This document shows, piece by piece, positions 32,014 through 40,397 of a stretch of DNA of 64,000 bases (the stretch's first letter is position 1; the number at the start of each line of letters is the position of its first letter). Location: NCBI GenBank assembly GCA_016873995.1, contig VGVR01000003.1:62001-126000 (forward strand), given 5' to 3'. Made by a program: the position numbers and the translations under genes. The stretch comes from Gemmatimonadota bacterium. GTDB lineage: Bacteria; Gemmatimonadota; Gemmatimonadetes; Longimicrobiales; Gaopeijiaceae. Under the pieces are notes generated by a model. It was given only the letters and a program-made list of their open reading frames with translations, was not told the origin of the DNA and ran no database searches.

Positions 32014-32706
32014 CTACTCGCCCTCGAGCAGTCCCTTCAGCACCTCGAGCCGCTCCGTCCAGAACGTGCGTGTGCGCTCGGCGGTCTCGCGGTCGACGAG
32101 CTTCCGGTGCTGGACCGAAACGGACGCTCTCGCCGGGCCCTTGGCCATGAAGTAGGCCTCGAGCCGCGAGTCGTCGTCCAGCCGCATCCGAATCGACTTG
32201 GGTTTCGTGGCGGTGGTCACTCGGAGAGCGAGATCCGGGAGCCACTTCTTGCGCCGGCGAGTATCGGCGAATGCGTCGAAGACGTCGGCGACGGGCACCG
32301 CCAGCGTCTTCGACTTGTTGACCTCGTATGAACCGCCCCTTCTCTGGCCCACGTCGCGCAGGCCGCGCAGCCGCTCGTACCCGACCGTCACCATCTGCGT
32401 CCACCAGTCGGGCACGCCATGCACCTCCCGCAAGTGGTCGGCGATGGCTCGATGCTCCCACGCGGCCGCTCCCACGCCGTCCAGCGCCGCCGCCCACGCC
32501 GTCCAAGTCTTGCCCGTGGCCTTCTCGACCTTCTGGTCGCTCATCCCTGCGAGCTTCTCGTGGTGGGGGGGGATGGGCAGCGTGCGGTTCCCCGAGCCAG
32601 GAGGGTCAGTCGCGTCGAGGAGGTTCGCGCGGGCGGCGGTGTACGACTCCCCCGTCTTGGCCATGCGCGCCCGGACGCGGCGCTTGAAGTCCTTCTGCTT
32701 CGTCAT
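32014..32706 (-). CDS. DUF4287 plus SRPBCC-like two-domain protein
   Basis: A 230-residue cytoplasmic protein. A basic N-terminal helix (KQKDFKRRVRARMAKTGESYTAARANLL) is followed by a DUF4287-type segment (KVEKATGKTWTAWAAALDGVGAA ... HLREVHGVPDWWTQMVTVGYERLRG). The C-terminal half (EVNKSKTLAVPVADVFDAFAD ... RTFWTERLEVLKGLLEG) has the pattern of an AHSA1/SRPBCC lipid-binding fold. The ATG at 32706 lies 17 codons inside the open frame and begins the conserved helix. Role unknown; DUF4287-SRPBCC fusions are common in soil bacteria. No partner is visible nearby. Confidence 0.78.
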   Translation of the reverse strand: MTKQKDFKRRVRARMAKTGESYTAARANLLDATDPPGSGNRTLPIPPHHEKLAGMSDQKVEKATGKTWTAWAAALDGVGAAAWEHRAIADHLREVHGVPDWWTQMVTVGYERLRGLRDVGQRRGGSYEVNKSKTLAVPVADVFDAFADTRRRKKWLPDLALRVTTATKPKSIRMRLDDDSRLEAYFMAKGPARASVSVQHRKLVDRETAERTRTFWTERLEVLKGLLEGE

Positions 32707-32967
32707 CGGAATCTCCGGTGTACGCCGCGCGTCGTCGCTTCCCGGCCACGACCACACGCGGCAGACACGGGCTCCGTGACTGCGGATCCGAGGGTATGCC
32801 CCCCTTTGCCTCCATCCGCCGAAGGACGGTGGCCCCAGCCGGGTGGGGCCGTGGAGGTTCGGCGCGGACCTGTGCCGACGCCAACATGAAGGACGGGTCG
32901 GGCGGTCGCTAGCCCGGGCCGCTCACAGGCGGGGCGAGGGGTGCCAGCACGGCGGACGGCCTGGTTT

Positions 32968-32978
32968 GGTTACCTTTC
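32968..32978 (+). promoter_or_regulatory. GGTTACCTTTC promoter-like element directly before typA
   Basis: TACCTT at 32971-32976 fits a -10 box and lies nine bases before ATG 32985, so a normal start site (six to eight bases downstream) would fall at 32983-32985. The mRNA would then be leaderless. There is no Shine-Dalgarno. The same 11-mer precedes the DEAD helicase at 2967. Confidence 0.45.
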
Positions 32979-32984
32979 CAGGCT

Positions 32985-34832
32985 ATGCAGATCCGCAACA
33001 TCGCCATCATCGCGCACGTCGACCACGGCAAGACGACCCTGGTCGACCAGATGTTCCGCCAGGCCGGCGTCTTCCGGGACAACCAGGCCGTGCAGGAGCG
33101 CGTCATGGACTCGAACCCGCTCGAACGCGAGCGCGGCATCACGATCCTGGCCAAGAACACCGCCGTCGAATGGCACGGCGTGAAGATCAACATCGTGGAC
33201 ACCCCCGGGCACGCCGACTTCGGGGGCGAGGTCGAGCGCATCCTCCGGATGGTGAACGGCGTGGTCCTGCTCGTGGATGCGGCGGAAGGGCCCATGCCGC
33301 AGACGCGCTTCGTGACGCGTAAGGCGCTCGAGCTGGGGCTGCTGCCGCTCGTCGTCATCAACAAGGTGGACCGGAGCGACGCGCGTCCCGCCGAGGTGCA
33401 CGACGAGGTCCTGCAGCTCTTCATGGATCTCGAGGCCACCGACGCGCAGCTCGACGCGCCCTTCCTCTATGCCGTCGGCCGCGATGGATGGGCCGCGCGC
33501 GACGCAACGGCCACCGGCGGCGACCTCGCGCCGCTATTCGAGACGATCGTGTCGTATTTCCCGGCCCCCCGCGTGGACCGGGACGGGCCGTTCCAGATGC
33601 TGGTTTCGACGCTCGATCACTCGCCCTACGTGGGTCGTATTGCGATCGGGCGGATCGAGCGCGGCACCGTGCACGTGGGGGACCGCGTGTCGCTGCTCGC
33701 GCTAGGCCCCGAAGGCATGGTCGCGGATTCGGCCGAGGCGGAAGACTCGCGGGTTTCGAAGCTGTACACCTTCCGGGGGCTCGAGCGCATCGACGTGGAG
33801 GAGGCGCACGCCGGGGACATCGTCGCGCTGGCGGGGCTAGAGGGCGTCGAGATCGGCAAGACACTCACCGACCCCGAGCACCGTGAGCGCCTGAAAGGCA
33901 TCGCGGTCGAGGAGCCGACGCTCTCCGTCGACTTCACCGTGAACAACTCGCCCTTCGCCGGGCAGGCCGGCACGTTCGTCACCACGCGACAGGTTCGCGA
34001 CCGGCTCTTCCGCGAGCTCGAGCGCAACGTTGCCATGCGGGTCGAAGAGACGGATCAGCCCGACACGTTCACGGTGAGCGGGCGGGGTGAGCTGCACCTC
34101 TCGATCCTCATGGAGACGATGCGCCGAGAGGGGTACGAGTTCCAGGTGTCGCGGCCGCGCGTGATCACCAGGAAGGGACCCGGCGGCGAGGTGCAGGAAC
34201 CGTACGAGGAGGCCATCGTCGAGGTACCGTCGGGGATGATCGGCATCGTCATCGAGAATCTGGGCTCACGCCGCGGCGAGATGACCGAGATGAGGCCCAT
34301 GGGCGACTCGGGTGCGACCAGACTGCGCTTCGTCGTGCCCGCGCGAGGCCTCTTCGGGTACCGCTCCGAGTTCATGACTGAGACGAAGGGTGAGGGAATC
34401 TTGCACCACCAGTTCGACTCTTGGGGGCCGTGGGCTGGCCCTATCAAGGGCCGCACGCGCGGGGTTCTGGTTGCCGACCGGCTCGGCAAAGTGGTCGCGT
34501 TCGCGCTCGGCAGCCTGCAGGAGCGCGCGACCATGTTCGTCTCTCCAGGCGACGATGCCTACGGCGGCATGATCGTGGGGGAGAACTCTCGCACCGACGA
34601 CATGGACGTGAACGTGAGCAGGGAGAAGAAGCTCACGAACATGCGTACCACCGCGTCGGACGAGAACATCAAGCTCGAGCCCCCGCGCAAGATCACGCTC
34701 GAGCTCGCGCTCGAGTTCATCGAGGACGACGAGCTCATCGAGGTCACGCCGGACTGCATCCGGCTGCGGAAGCGTGTGCTCGAGCCGCACCTGCGCAAGA
34801 AAGCCGCGAAGCGGGCGATGCAGCTGGCCTGA
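32985..34832 (+). CDS. typA: Ribosome-associated GTPase TypA/BipA
   Basis: A 615-residue translational GTPase of the EF-G/LepA class. P-loop AHVDHGKTT near residue 10, switch [15 protein letters not shown], and NKVD. The G domain is followed by an EF-Tu-like domain 2, the [20 protein letters not shown] domain III, and the BipA-specific C-terminal domain ([10 protein letters not shown] ... [12 protein letters not shown] ... [18 protein letters not shown]). It binds ribosomes and helps late 50S assembly, especially in cold or stress. Length matches E. coli BipA (607). The gene appears to be leaderless, and a thioredoxin-like gene follows six bases after its stop. Confidence 0.96.
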   Translation: MQIRNIAIIAHVDHGKTTLVDQMFRQAGVFRDNQAVQERVMDSNPLERERGITILAKNTAVEWHGVKINIVDTPGHADFGGEVERILRMVNGVVLLVDAAEGPMPQTRFVTRKALELGLLPLVVINKVDRSDARPAEVHDEVLQLFMDLEATDAQLDAPFLYAVGRDGWAARDATATGGDLAPLFETIVSYFPAPRVDRDGPFQMLVSTLDHSPYVGRIAIGRIERGTVHVGDRVSLLALGPEGMVADSAEAEDSRVSKLYTFRGLERIDVEEAHAGDIVALAGLEGVEIGKTLTDPEHRERLKGIAVEEPTLSVDFTVNNSPFAGQAGTFVTTRQVRDRLFRELERNVAMRVEETDQPDTFTVSGRGELHLSILMETMRREGYEFQVSRPRVITRKGPGGEVQEPYEEAIVEVPSGMIGIVIENLGSRRGEMTEMRPMGDSGATRLRFVVPARGLFGYRSEFMTETKGEGILHHQFDSWGPWAGPIKGRTRGVLVADRLGKVVAFALGSLQERATMFVSPGDDAYGGMIVGENSRTDDMDVNVSREKKLTNMRTTASDENIKLEPPRKITLELALEFIEDDELIEVTPDCIRLRKRVLEPHLRKKAAKRAMQLA

Positions 34833-34838
34833 GACCGC

Positions 34839-35357
34839 TTGGACCTGCAACGCTACGAGCGCGCGCCGACGTTCGAGCAGTACCTCGAGGGCGTGGAGCG
34901 CAATCGGGAGCTCTGGCATGCCGTCTCGGATCGGGCGCAGGTGCCGGAGGAGCTCGTTGCCGCCGCGCGCGCGGCCGGCAGCGGATGGAAGTTGTTGGCG
35001 CTCTCGGAGGACTGGTGCGGAGACGCTGTGAATACGCTCCCCGTGATCGCTCGGCTCGCGCGTGAGGCGGGGTGGGACCTGCGGGTACTGCAGCGCGACG
35101 CCAACCCCGACCTGATGGACGCGCACCTGACGGACGGGCGGAGCCGGTCGATCCCGGTGGTCATCGTGTACGACCCGCAACTCCGCGAGGTGGGGTGGTG
35201 GGGACCGCGCCCCGAGGAGATCCAGAAGTGGATCCTCTCCGAGGGACTCTCGATGCCCTCGCCCGAGCGCTACAAGGTGGTGAGGCGCTGGTACGCCCAA
35301 GACCGCGGCCGGACGACGCTCGCGGAGCTGCTGGAGGTGGTCGGCCGTGCAGCCTGA
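34839..35357 (+). CDS. Thioredoxin-fold protein with a lone active-site cysteine
   Basis: A 172-residue soluble protein. The helical N-terminus (DLQRYERAPTFEQYLEGVERNRELW) is followed by a thioredoxin fold with ALSEDWCGDAVNTLPVIARLA, ANPDLMDAHL and SIPVVIVYDP, where the cis-Pro is in place. The active site reads WCGD: the first Cys is kept, but the CXXC partner is lost, so dithiol redox is unlikely; mono-thiol chemistry or binding remains possible. TTG 34839 is the only start near the fold and lies six bases past typA, so the two are probably co-transcribed. The gene overlaps the next start by 11 bases (GTG 35347). Confidence 0.8.
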   Translation: MDLQRYERAPTFEQYLEGVERNRELWHAVSDRAQVPEELVAAARAAGSGWKLLALSEDWCGDAVNTLPVIARLAREAGWDLRVLQRDANPDLMDAHLTDGRSRSIPVVIVYDPQLREVGWWGPRPEEIQKWILSEGLSMPSPERYKVVRRWYAQDRGRTTLAELLEVVGRAA

Positions 35358-36900
35358 GCAGGGCGGCGTGCCCGCGAGGGCGGGCGGCGAGGCGCCGAAC
35401 GACGCTGGCGGTGCGCCCGGCGACGCGACGACGCCCCCGCGTCGCGCCGGCCTCTTCCTGCTCGCGTTCGCGTCCGGCTTCGCTGTGCTCACCATCGAGA
35501 TTGCCGGCGCGCGGCTGATCGCACCCGTGTTCGGGCTCTCGGCGGTGCCGTGGACCGCGGTCATCGGCACGATCCTCGCTGCACTCGCGGTCGGCAGTCA
35601 CCTGGGCGGGAGGCTCGCGGACTCGCGTGCGCTTCCGCTCTCCGCGGTGCTCGCGATCGCCGGGCTGACCGGCGTGTTGCCGGTGGTGGGCGAGGGCTTC
35701 CCCTGGATGGCGCGCGAGGTGCTCGGCTTCATTCCAGGAGCCGTGGTCAGCGCCCTCGTGCTCTTCGCGCCGCCGGTGCTCTGCCTCGGCGCCGTCGTGC
35801 CTTACCTGGTCCAGGCGGACACGGAGAGCTTGGCCGCAGTGGGCCGGCGTGCCGGGGACGTGAGCGCAGCGGCTACGGCGGGCTCGATCGTCGGAACGTT
35901 CGCGACCGGTTTCGTGCTCTTGCCCGCGTTTCCGCTTCCGTTGCTGCTCGGGCTCACGTCGGCTGGCCTGTTCATGCTCGCGTTGATCGCGGGGCGTCTG
36001 CTGGGCCGCGGTCCGCGCGAGGCGCACCTGGTGCTCGGGGCGCTCGCGATCGCAGGGTTGGGCGAAGTCGCCTCCCGGCTCCCCGAAGGGACGCTCGCCG
36101 CGCGGCAGACGCTCTACTCGTCGGTGCGCGTGACCGAGCGCGAGTGGGCGGGTGGGCGGCTCGTGCGCGAGATGTTCCAGAACGGTGGCTCCTCCTCGGC
36201 TGAGTACGTCGACACCGGTGAGGCGGCGCACGAGTACGTGACCGTCAGCGAGACACTGCTCGAGCCGGTGCTGGGCCGGGTGAACTCGATGCTGATGCTC
36301 GGCGGCGCGGCGCTCTCGCTACCGGTCTCGTTTCAGAAGCTCCGGCCGGACATGGACATCGTGGTGGTGGAGATCGATCCGGCGGTGACGGAGTTGGCTC
36401 GAGAGCACTTCGCGTACGGGGAGGCGGCGTACCCGCGCATCCATGTGGTGCACGAGGACGGCCGCGTGTATCTCCGCTCCTCGTCCGAGGAATTCGACGT
36501 CGTCTACCTGGATGTCTTCGACCACTTGCTGACGGTGCCCTGGACGATGGTCACGCGCGAAGCGCTCACGGACATGGCGGCGCGCCTGCGGCCCGACGGC
36601 CTCTTCGTGGCCAATGTCCTCTCGCCGCTCGACGGCCCCGGCGTCGGATTCCTGGAGCGCTTCCGCGCCACGCTGGACGGCGTGTTCGCCGAGACGCGGG
36701 TGTACGTGGCCGACCCGGGGACCGCGCTGGACGTCACGCAGAACCTCGTCATCGTCGCCGCGATGGACCCGACGGCGCTTCCGGTGGTGACCTGGCCCCA
36801 GACCTCGATCGGCGCGGCGGGCCGGCCGCTCACGGACGCCTGGGCGCCCGTCGAGTACCTTCAGGCCAAGGTCTTTCTGCGCGGACTCGGGTGGAGCTAG
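35347..36900 (+). CDS. Membrane-fused spermidine-synthase-like protein (short form)
   Basis: A 517-residue protein of the same family as the 13.5-kb gene. A disordered N-terminus (PEQGGVPARAGGEAP) precedes seven or eight hydrophobic helices (first LFLLAFASGFAVLTIEIAGA). The Rossmann-like domain carries LMLGGAALSLPVSF, VVEIDPAVTELAREHF and YLDVFDHLLTVPW. The usual GxGxG loop is replaced by GGAALSLP, so SAM or dcSAM binding may be altered. It overlaps the thioredoxin-like gene by 11 bases (GTG start) and precedes the deaminase by ten bases. Membrane location is likely. Its substrate is unknown. Confidence 0.8.
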   Translation: MQPEQGGVPARAGGEAPNDAGGAPGDATTPPRRAGLFLLAFASGFAVLTIEIAGARLIAPVFGLSAVPWTAVIGTILAALAVGSHLGGRLADSRALPLSAVLAIAGLTGVLPVVGEGFPWMAREVLGFIPGAVVSALVLFAPPVLCLGAVVPYLVQADTESLAAVGRRAGDVSAAATAGSIVGTFATGFVLLPAFPLPLLLGLTSAGLFMLALIAGRLLGRGPREAHLVLGALAIAGLGEVASRLPEGTLAARQTLYSSVRVTEREWAGGRLVREMFQNGGSSSAEYVDTGEAAHEYVTVSETLLEPVLGRVNSMLMLGGAALSLPVSFQKLRPDMDIVVVEIDPAVTELAREHFAYGEAAYPRIHVVHEDGRVYLRSSSEEFDVVYLDVFDHLLTVPWTMVTREALTDMAARLRPDGLFVANVLSPLDGPGVGFLERFRATLDGVFAETRVYVADPGTALDVTQNLVIVAAMDPTALPVVTWPQTSIGAAGRPLTDAWAPVEYLQAKVFLRGLGWS

Positions 36901-36910
36901 GACGAACGCC

Positions 36911-37435
36911 ATGCCGCTGATCTACAAGGACGGGGTATCCGCCAACACTCATCCTCTGAACCTGCTGGAGGTGCCGGACGACTACGTTGCCTCGATCGGC
37001 GAGGTTACGCGCCCGCCTCTCTTCGAGGTGTACATGCGAATGGCGGAGGAGCTCGCCAATCGGTCGACATGCTCCAGGCTCCAGGTCGGAACCGTGCTCA
37101 CGGACGCCAGTCTGGAGCACGTGGTGGCGATCGGCTATAACGGGAACGTGCGGGGCTTCCCGAACCGGTGCGACTCCGACGAGGTCGGCCGCTGCGGGTG
37201 TATCCACTCGGAGATGAACGCGCTGGTGAAGTCGCCAGGGGACCTTCCCGACAAAGTGGCGTTCGTGACGGCCAGCCCATGCGTGATGTGCGCGAAGCTC
37301 ATGGTGCAGGCCAAGGTCTCCTGCCTGTTTTACCGGCAGGCTTACCGCGACGCGGCCGGCCTCGACGTGCTCGAGCGTGCCGGGGTGGTCACGGTCCACT
37401 ATACCCGCTGGCAGAACGCCTGGCGGGAGGGGTAG
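36911..37435 (+). CDS. Deoxycytidylate (dCMP) deaminase-like protein
   Basis: A 174-residue zinc-dependent nucleoside/nucleotide deaminase. The zinc and proton-shuttle motif is IHSEMNAL (His99, Glu101), and the second half is SPCVMCAK (Cys124, Cys127). The GYNGNVRGFPNRCDSDEVGRC loop before them is the dCMP deaminase form, which binds nucleotide and often a second zinc. It would make dUMP for thymidylate synthesis. It starts ten bases after the membrane spermidine-synthase gene, so typA, the thioredoxin-like gene, that gene and this one may form one operon. The length is normal for the family. Confidence 0.86.
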   Translation: MPLIYKDGVSANTHPLNLLEVPDDYVASIGEVTRPPLFEVYMRMAEELANRSTCSRLQVGTVLTDASLEHVVAIGYNGNVRGFPNRCDSDEVGRCGCIHSEMNALVKSPGDLPDKVAFVTASPCVMCAKLMVQAKVSCLFYRQAYRDAAGLDVLERAGVVTVHYTRWQNAWREG

Positions 37436-37655
37436 ACCGCCCCCGCGGGGGCTCTGGCGGCCGTCGGAACCGCCGCCCGAAAGCCCTCTTGGCGAAAGCC
37501 CACCTCGGGGCGCCGCCCGCCGTTCCGCCGGAGCCCGTGCGGAAGCCTTCCGACCCCCCAGGAACCCACGGGAACGCTGGAAATCACAGGGAGGGTCGTT
37601 AGCTTGTTATTTCTTTCACAAGCGGGCTGCGTCCCCAAAACCGGTCGTTATATCC

Positions 37656-38768
37656 TTGAGCAAACCGTCCTCCGGCCCCGGCTCCAAGCCCCTGGGCCGG
37701 TTCTTCCTTCCTGGCCCCACGGAAGTCTATCCCGAGGTGATGGAGGCGCAGCTGCGCCCCATGATCAGCCACCGCGGGTCGGCCATGACCGAGATCCTGC
37801 AAGAGCTCCAGGCGGGACTCGAGGTCCTCTTCTGCACCAAGCGGCCGGTCTACATCTCGACGTCCTCGGCGACGGGCCTCATGGAGGCAGCCGTCCGCAA
37901 TGGCGTGCGCAGCAAGTTGCTCGCGTGCGTGAATGGCGCCTTCAGCAAGCGCTTCGGCGAGATCGCGGCTGCCTGCGGCCACCAGGTCGACACCTACGAC
38001 GTACCGTGGGGCGCCGCGCACGATCCGGCCGAGCTCCGCAATCGCCTGAAGAAGGGCGGATACGATGCGGTCACGATGGTGCACTCCGAGACATCGACCG
38101 GCGTGCTCAACGACATCAAGACGCTCGCCGCCGTAGTGCGCGAGTTCGACGACGTGCTGGTGCTGGTCGACTCCGTGTCGGGCTTCGGCGGGGCCGAGGT
38201 CAGGCCGGACGAATGGGGGCTCGACTTCTTGCTGACCGGCTCCCAGAAGGCGCTCGCCCTCCCGCCGGGTCTGGCGTTCGGCGTCGCCTCCGCGCGCATG
38301 CTGGAGCGCTCGGCCAAGGCCGAGCGGAAGGGCTTCTACTTCGACCTCCTGAAGTTCCAGGAGGGGCACGAGAAGTTCTCCCCGCACATCACGCCGGCGC
38401 TGTCGACGATCTTCGCGCTCCAGGTCCAGGTGAAGCGCATGTTGGCCGAGACGATGGCGGTGCGCTGGGCCCGCCATCAGAAGATGGCGGAGCGCACCTG
38501 GGCGTGGGTGGACGAGATGAAGGGGAAGAAGGCTGGCCTTTCCGTGCTCGCGCCGAAGGGGTTCCGCTCGCCGTGCGTGACCACCGTCGCGGTTGCCACG
38601 CCCGACTTGGCGCCGACGATCGTCAAGGCGGTGTCGGCCAAGGGGTGGACGGTCGGCGGTGGCTACGGGAAGCTCAAGCCCAGCTCGTTCCGCGTCGGCC
38701 ACATGGGTGACCACACACTCGCCGAGCTGAACGACGTGCTGAACGTGCTCGCCGAGGTGATCGAGTGA
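37656..38768 (+). CDS. Class V aminotransferase, probable phosphoserine aminotransferase
   Basis: A 370-residue fold-type I PLP enzyme of class V. PLP Lys198 is in TGSQKALALPPG; LVDSVSGFGGAEV holds the PLP-N1 Asp; the N-terminus GRFFLPGPTEVYPEVMEAQ is typical of serine-glyoxylate/alanine-glyoxylate types. Because serA follows with a 4-base overlap, the best role is L-phosphoserine synthesis from 3-phosphohydroxypyruvate, as in archaeal/Thermus-type SerC. Alanine-glyoxylate or serine-glyoxylate activity is an alternative. The TTG 37656 start sits nine bases after a TTATAT, a possible -10 remnant, and the conserved fold begins 13 residues later. The 220-base upstream gap has A/T-rich promoter-like sequence (TTGTTATTTC near 37603) but no gene. 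Confidence 0.85.
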   Translation: MSKPSSGPGSKPLGRFFLPGPTEVYPEVMEAQLRPMISHRGSAMTEILQELQAGLEVLFCTKRPVYISTSSATGLMEAAVRNGVRSKLLACVNGAFSKRFGEIAAACGHQVDTYDVPWGAAHDPAELRNRLKKGGYDAVTMVHSETSTGVLNDIKTLAAVVREFDDVLVLVDSVSGFGGAEVRPDEWGLDFLLTGSQKALALPPGLAFGVASARMLERSAKAERKGFYFDLLKFQEGHEKFSPHITPALSTIFALQVQVKRMLAETMAVRWARHQKMAERTWAWVDEMKGKKAGLSVLAPKGFRSPCVTTVAVATPDLAPTIVKAVSAKGWTVGGGYGKLKPSSFRVGHMGDHTLAELNDVLNVLAEVIE

Positions 38769-40357
38769 GCGCGCCCTACAAGGTCCTCGTCACGGACAAG
38801 GTGAAAGGGCCGGCGCTGGGCGCGCTCAAGGACGACAGGCGCTTCGACGTCGTGCTGGTCGACGACTCGAAGGATCAGAAGTTCCTCGAGGAGCTCGCCA
38901 CCGCGCACGGCCTGATCGTGCGCAGCGCCACCAAGGTGAAGGGCGACATGCTCGCCAAGGCACCCCTGTTGAAGGTGGTGGGGCGCGCGGGCGTCGGCGT
39001 CGACAACATCGACCTGGTGGCGGCGACGGAGAAGGGCGTCGCGGTGCTCAACGCCCCTGCCGGCAACACGGTTTCTGCGGCCGAGCTGACGATGGCGCTC
39101 ATACTCGCCATGGTGCGCCGCGTGTCCGAGGCGGATGCGGCCATGCGGAAGGGCACCTGGTCGAAGGTGCAGGGCGTGGAGCTGCGCGGGCGCACACTCG
39201 GCCTGGTGGGCGCGGGTCGCATCGGTGGTGAGGTCGCCAAGCGCTGCAAGGCGTTCGGCATGGACGTGATCGCGTACGATCCGTACCTCACCGACGAGCG
39301 GGCGGCCGAGCTGGGCGCCCAGCGCGCGTCGCTCGACGAGGTGCTCGAGCGTGGCGACATCATCTCGCTGCACGTGCCGCTTACAGATGCCACGAAGAAC
39401 ATGATCGGCACCGAGGCGCTCGCGAAGATGAAGAAGGGGAGCTTCCTCGTGAACGTCGCCCGCGGCGGCGTGGTCGACGAAACGGCGCTCGCGAAGTCGC
39501 TCGAGGCGAAGCACCTCGCGGGCGCGGCGCTCGACGTCTACGTCAACGAGCCGCTCGAGAAGGAGTCGCCGCTCCTGAACGCGCCGAACATCTTGCTCAC
39601 TCCCCACCTCGGGGCGTCCACGAGCGAGGCGCAGGACCTGGTGGCCAGCGAGATCGCCGAGGGTGTGCGCAGGGCGCTGGCCGACGGCGACCTCACGACG
39701 GCCCTCAACGCGCCGGCCATCGGCGGCGACGTGCTCAAGAAGCTGACCCCACTCCTCGAGCTTGCCCGGGCCCTCGGGTACGTCGGCTGCGGGCTGGCGC
39801 CCGGCGGTGTGCAGGCGGTGGAGGTGAAGTACTCCGGCGACTCCGATGAGGCGCTCAAGCCGCTCACGTCGTATGTGCTCATGGGGCTGCTGGAGCAAGT
39901 GCTCGGCCGCGATCAGGTGAATTTCGTGAGCGCGGGTTATCTGGCCTCTCAGCGCGGGATCCGCGTGGCCCGCACCCAGCTCTCGCAGAAGTCGGACTAC
40001 ACGGAGCACGTCGAGCTCATCCTGCAGGCGGAGCGTGGCGAGCTGCGGTTGGCCGGGGCCCTCCTGGGCGACGCACACCCGCGCATCGTGCAGATCGACG
40101 ATTATCGAGTGAACATCATCCCGACCGGGTCGCTCATCATCCTGAAGAACCACGACGTGCCGGGAGTGATCGGGCGCGTGGGCACGCTGCTGGGCAACTA
40201 CAAGATCAACATCGCGGAATACCAGCAGGCGCGACTGTCCAAGGGTGGCCAGGCCCTGGCGGCCATATCGGTCGATGGCGACGTGGGCGAGTCCGTTCGC
40301 GAGGCGCTCCTACAGCTGCCAGAGGTGTCCTCGGCCGTCGTGGTCCGACTGGGGTAG
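38765..40357 (+). CDS. serA: D-3-phosphoglycerate dehydrogenase
   Basis: A 530-residue NAD-dependent enzyme, first step of serine synthesis. Substrate domain LKVVGRAGVGVDNID; nucleotide domain GLVGAGRIGGEVAKRC; catalytic Arg/Glu region ARGGVVDETALAKSL; catalytic His in TPHLGASTSEAQ. After the catalytic core comes an ASB-type insertion (from about residue 320), then a C-terminal ACT domain (DVPGVIGRVGTLLGNYKINIAEYQQA), which allows feedback by serine. Type I long form, as in Mycobacterium and Bacillus. GTG 38765 overlaps the aminotransferase stop by four bases; the pair forms a serine operon. SerB (phosphatase) is not in the window. Confidence 0.95.
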   Translation: MSAPYKVLVTDKVKGPALGALKDDRRFDVVLVDDSKDQKFLEELATAHGLIVRSATKVKGDMLAKAPLLKVVGRAGVGVDNIDLVAATEKGVAVLNAPAGNTVSAAELTMALILAMVRRVSEADAAMRKGTWSKVQGVELRGRTLGLVGAGRIGGEVAKRCKAFGMDVIAYDPYLTDERAAELGAQRASLDEVLERGDIISLHVPLTDATKNMIGTEALAKMKKGSFLVNVARGGVVDETALAKSLEAKHLAGAALDVYVNEPLEKESPLLNAPNILLTPHLGASTSEAQDLVASEIAEGVRRALADGDLTTALNAPAIGGDVLKKLTPLLELARALGYVGCGLAPGGVQAVEVKYSGDSDEALKPLTSYVLMGLLEQVLGRDQVNFVSAGYLASQRGIRVARTQLSQKSDYTEHVELILQAERGELRLAGALLGDAHPRIVQIDDYRVNIIPTGSLIILKNHDVPGVIGRVGTLLGNYKINIAEYQQARLSKGGQALAAISVDGDVGESVREALLQLPEVSSAVVVRLG

Positions 40358-40397
40358 GCCGCCGACCTAGACACGCGATGGCAGCCTCGCACACCTG

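Noticed and set aside
37436-37655. GC-rich short inverted repeats and open frames before the class V aminotransferase
   Set aside because: The repeats (CCCCGCGGGG near 37442) are too short to be a convincing terminator, and the frames look like codon-bias noise.
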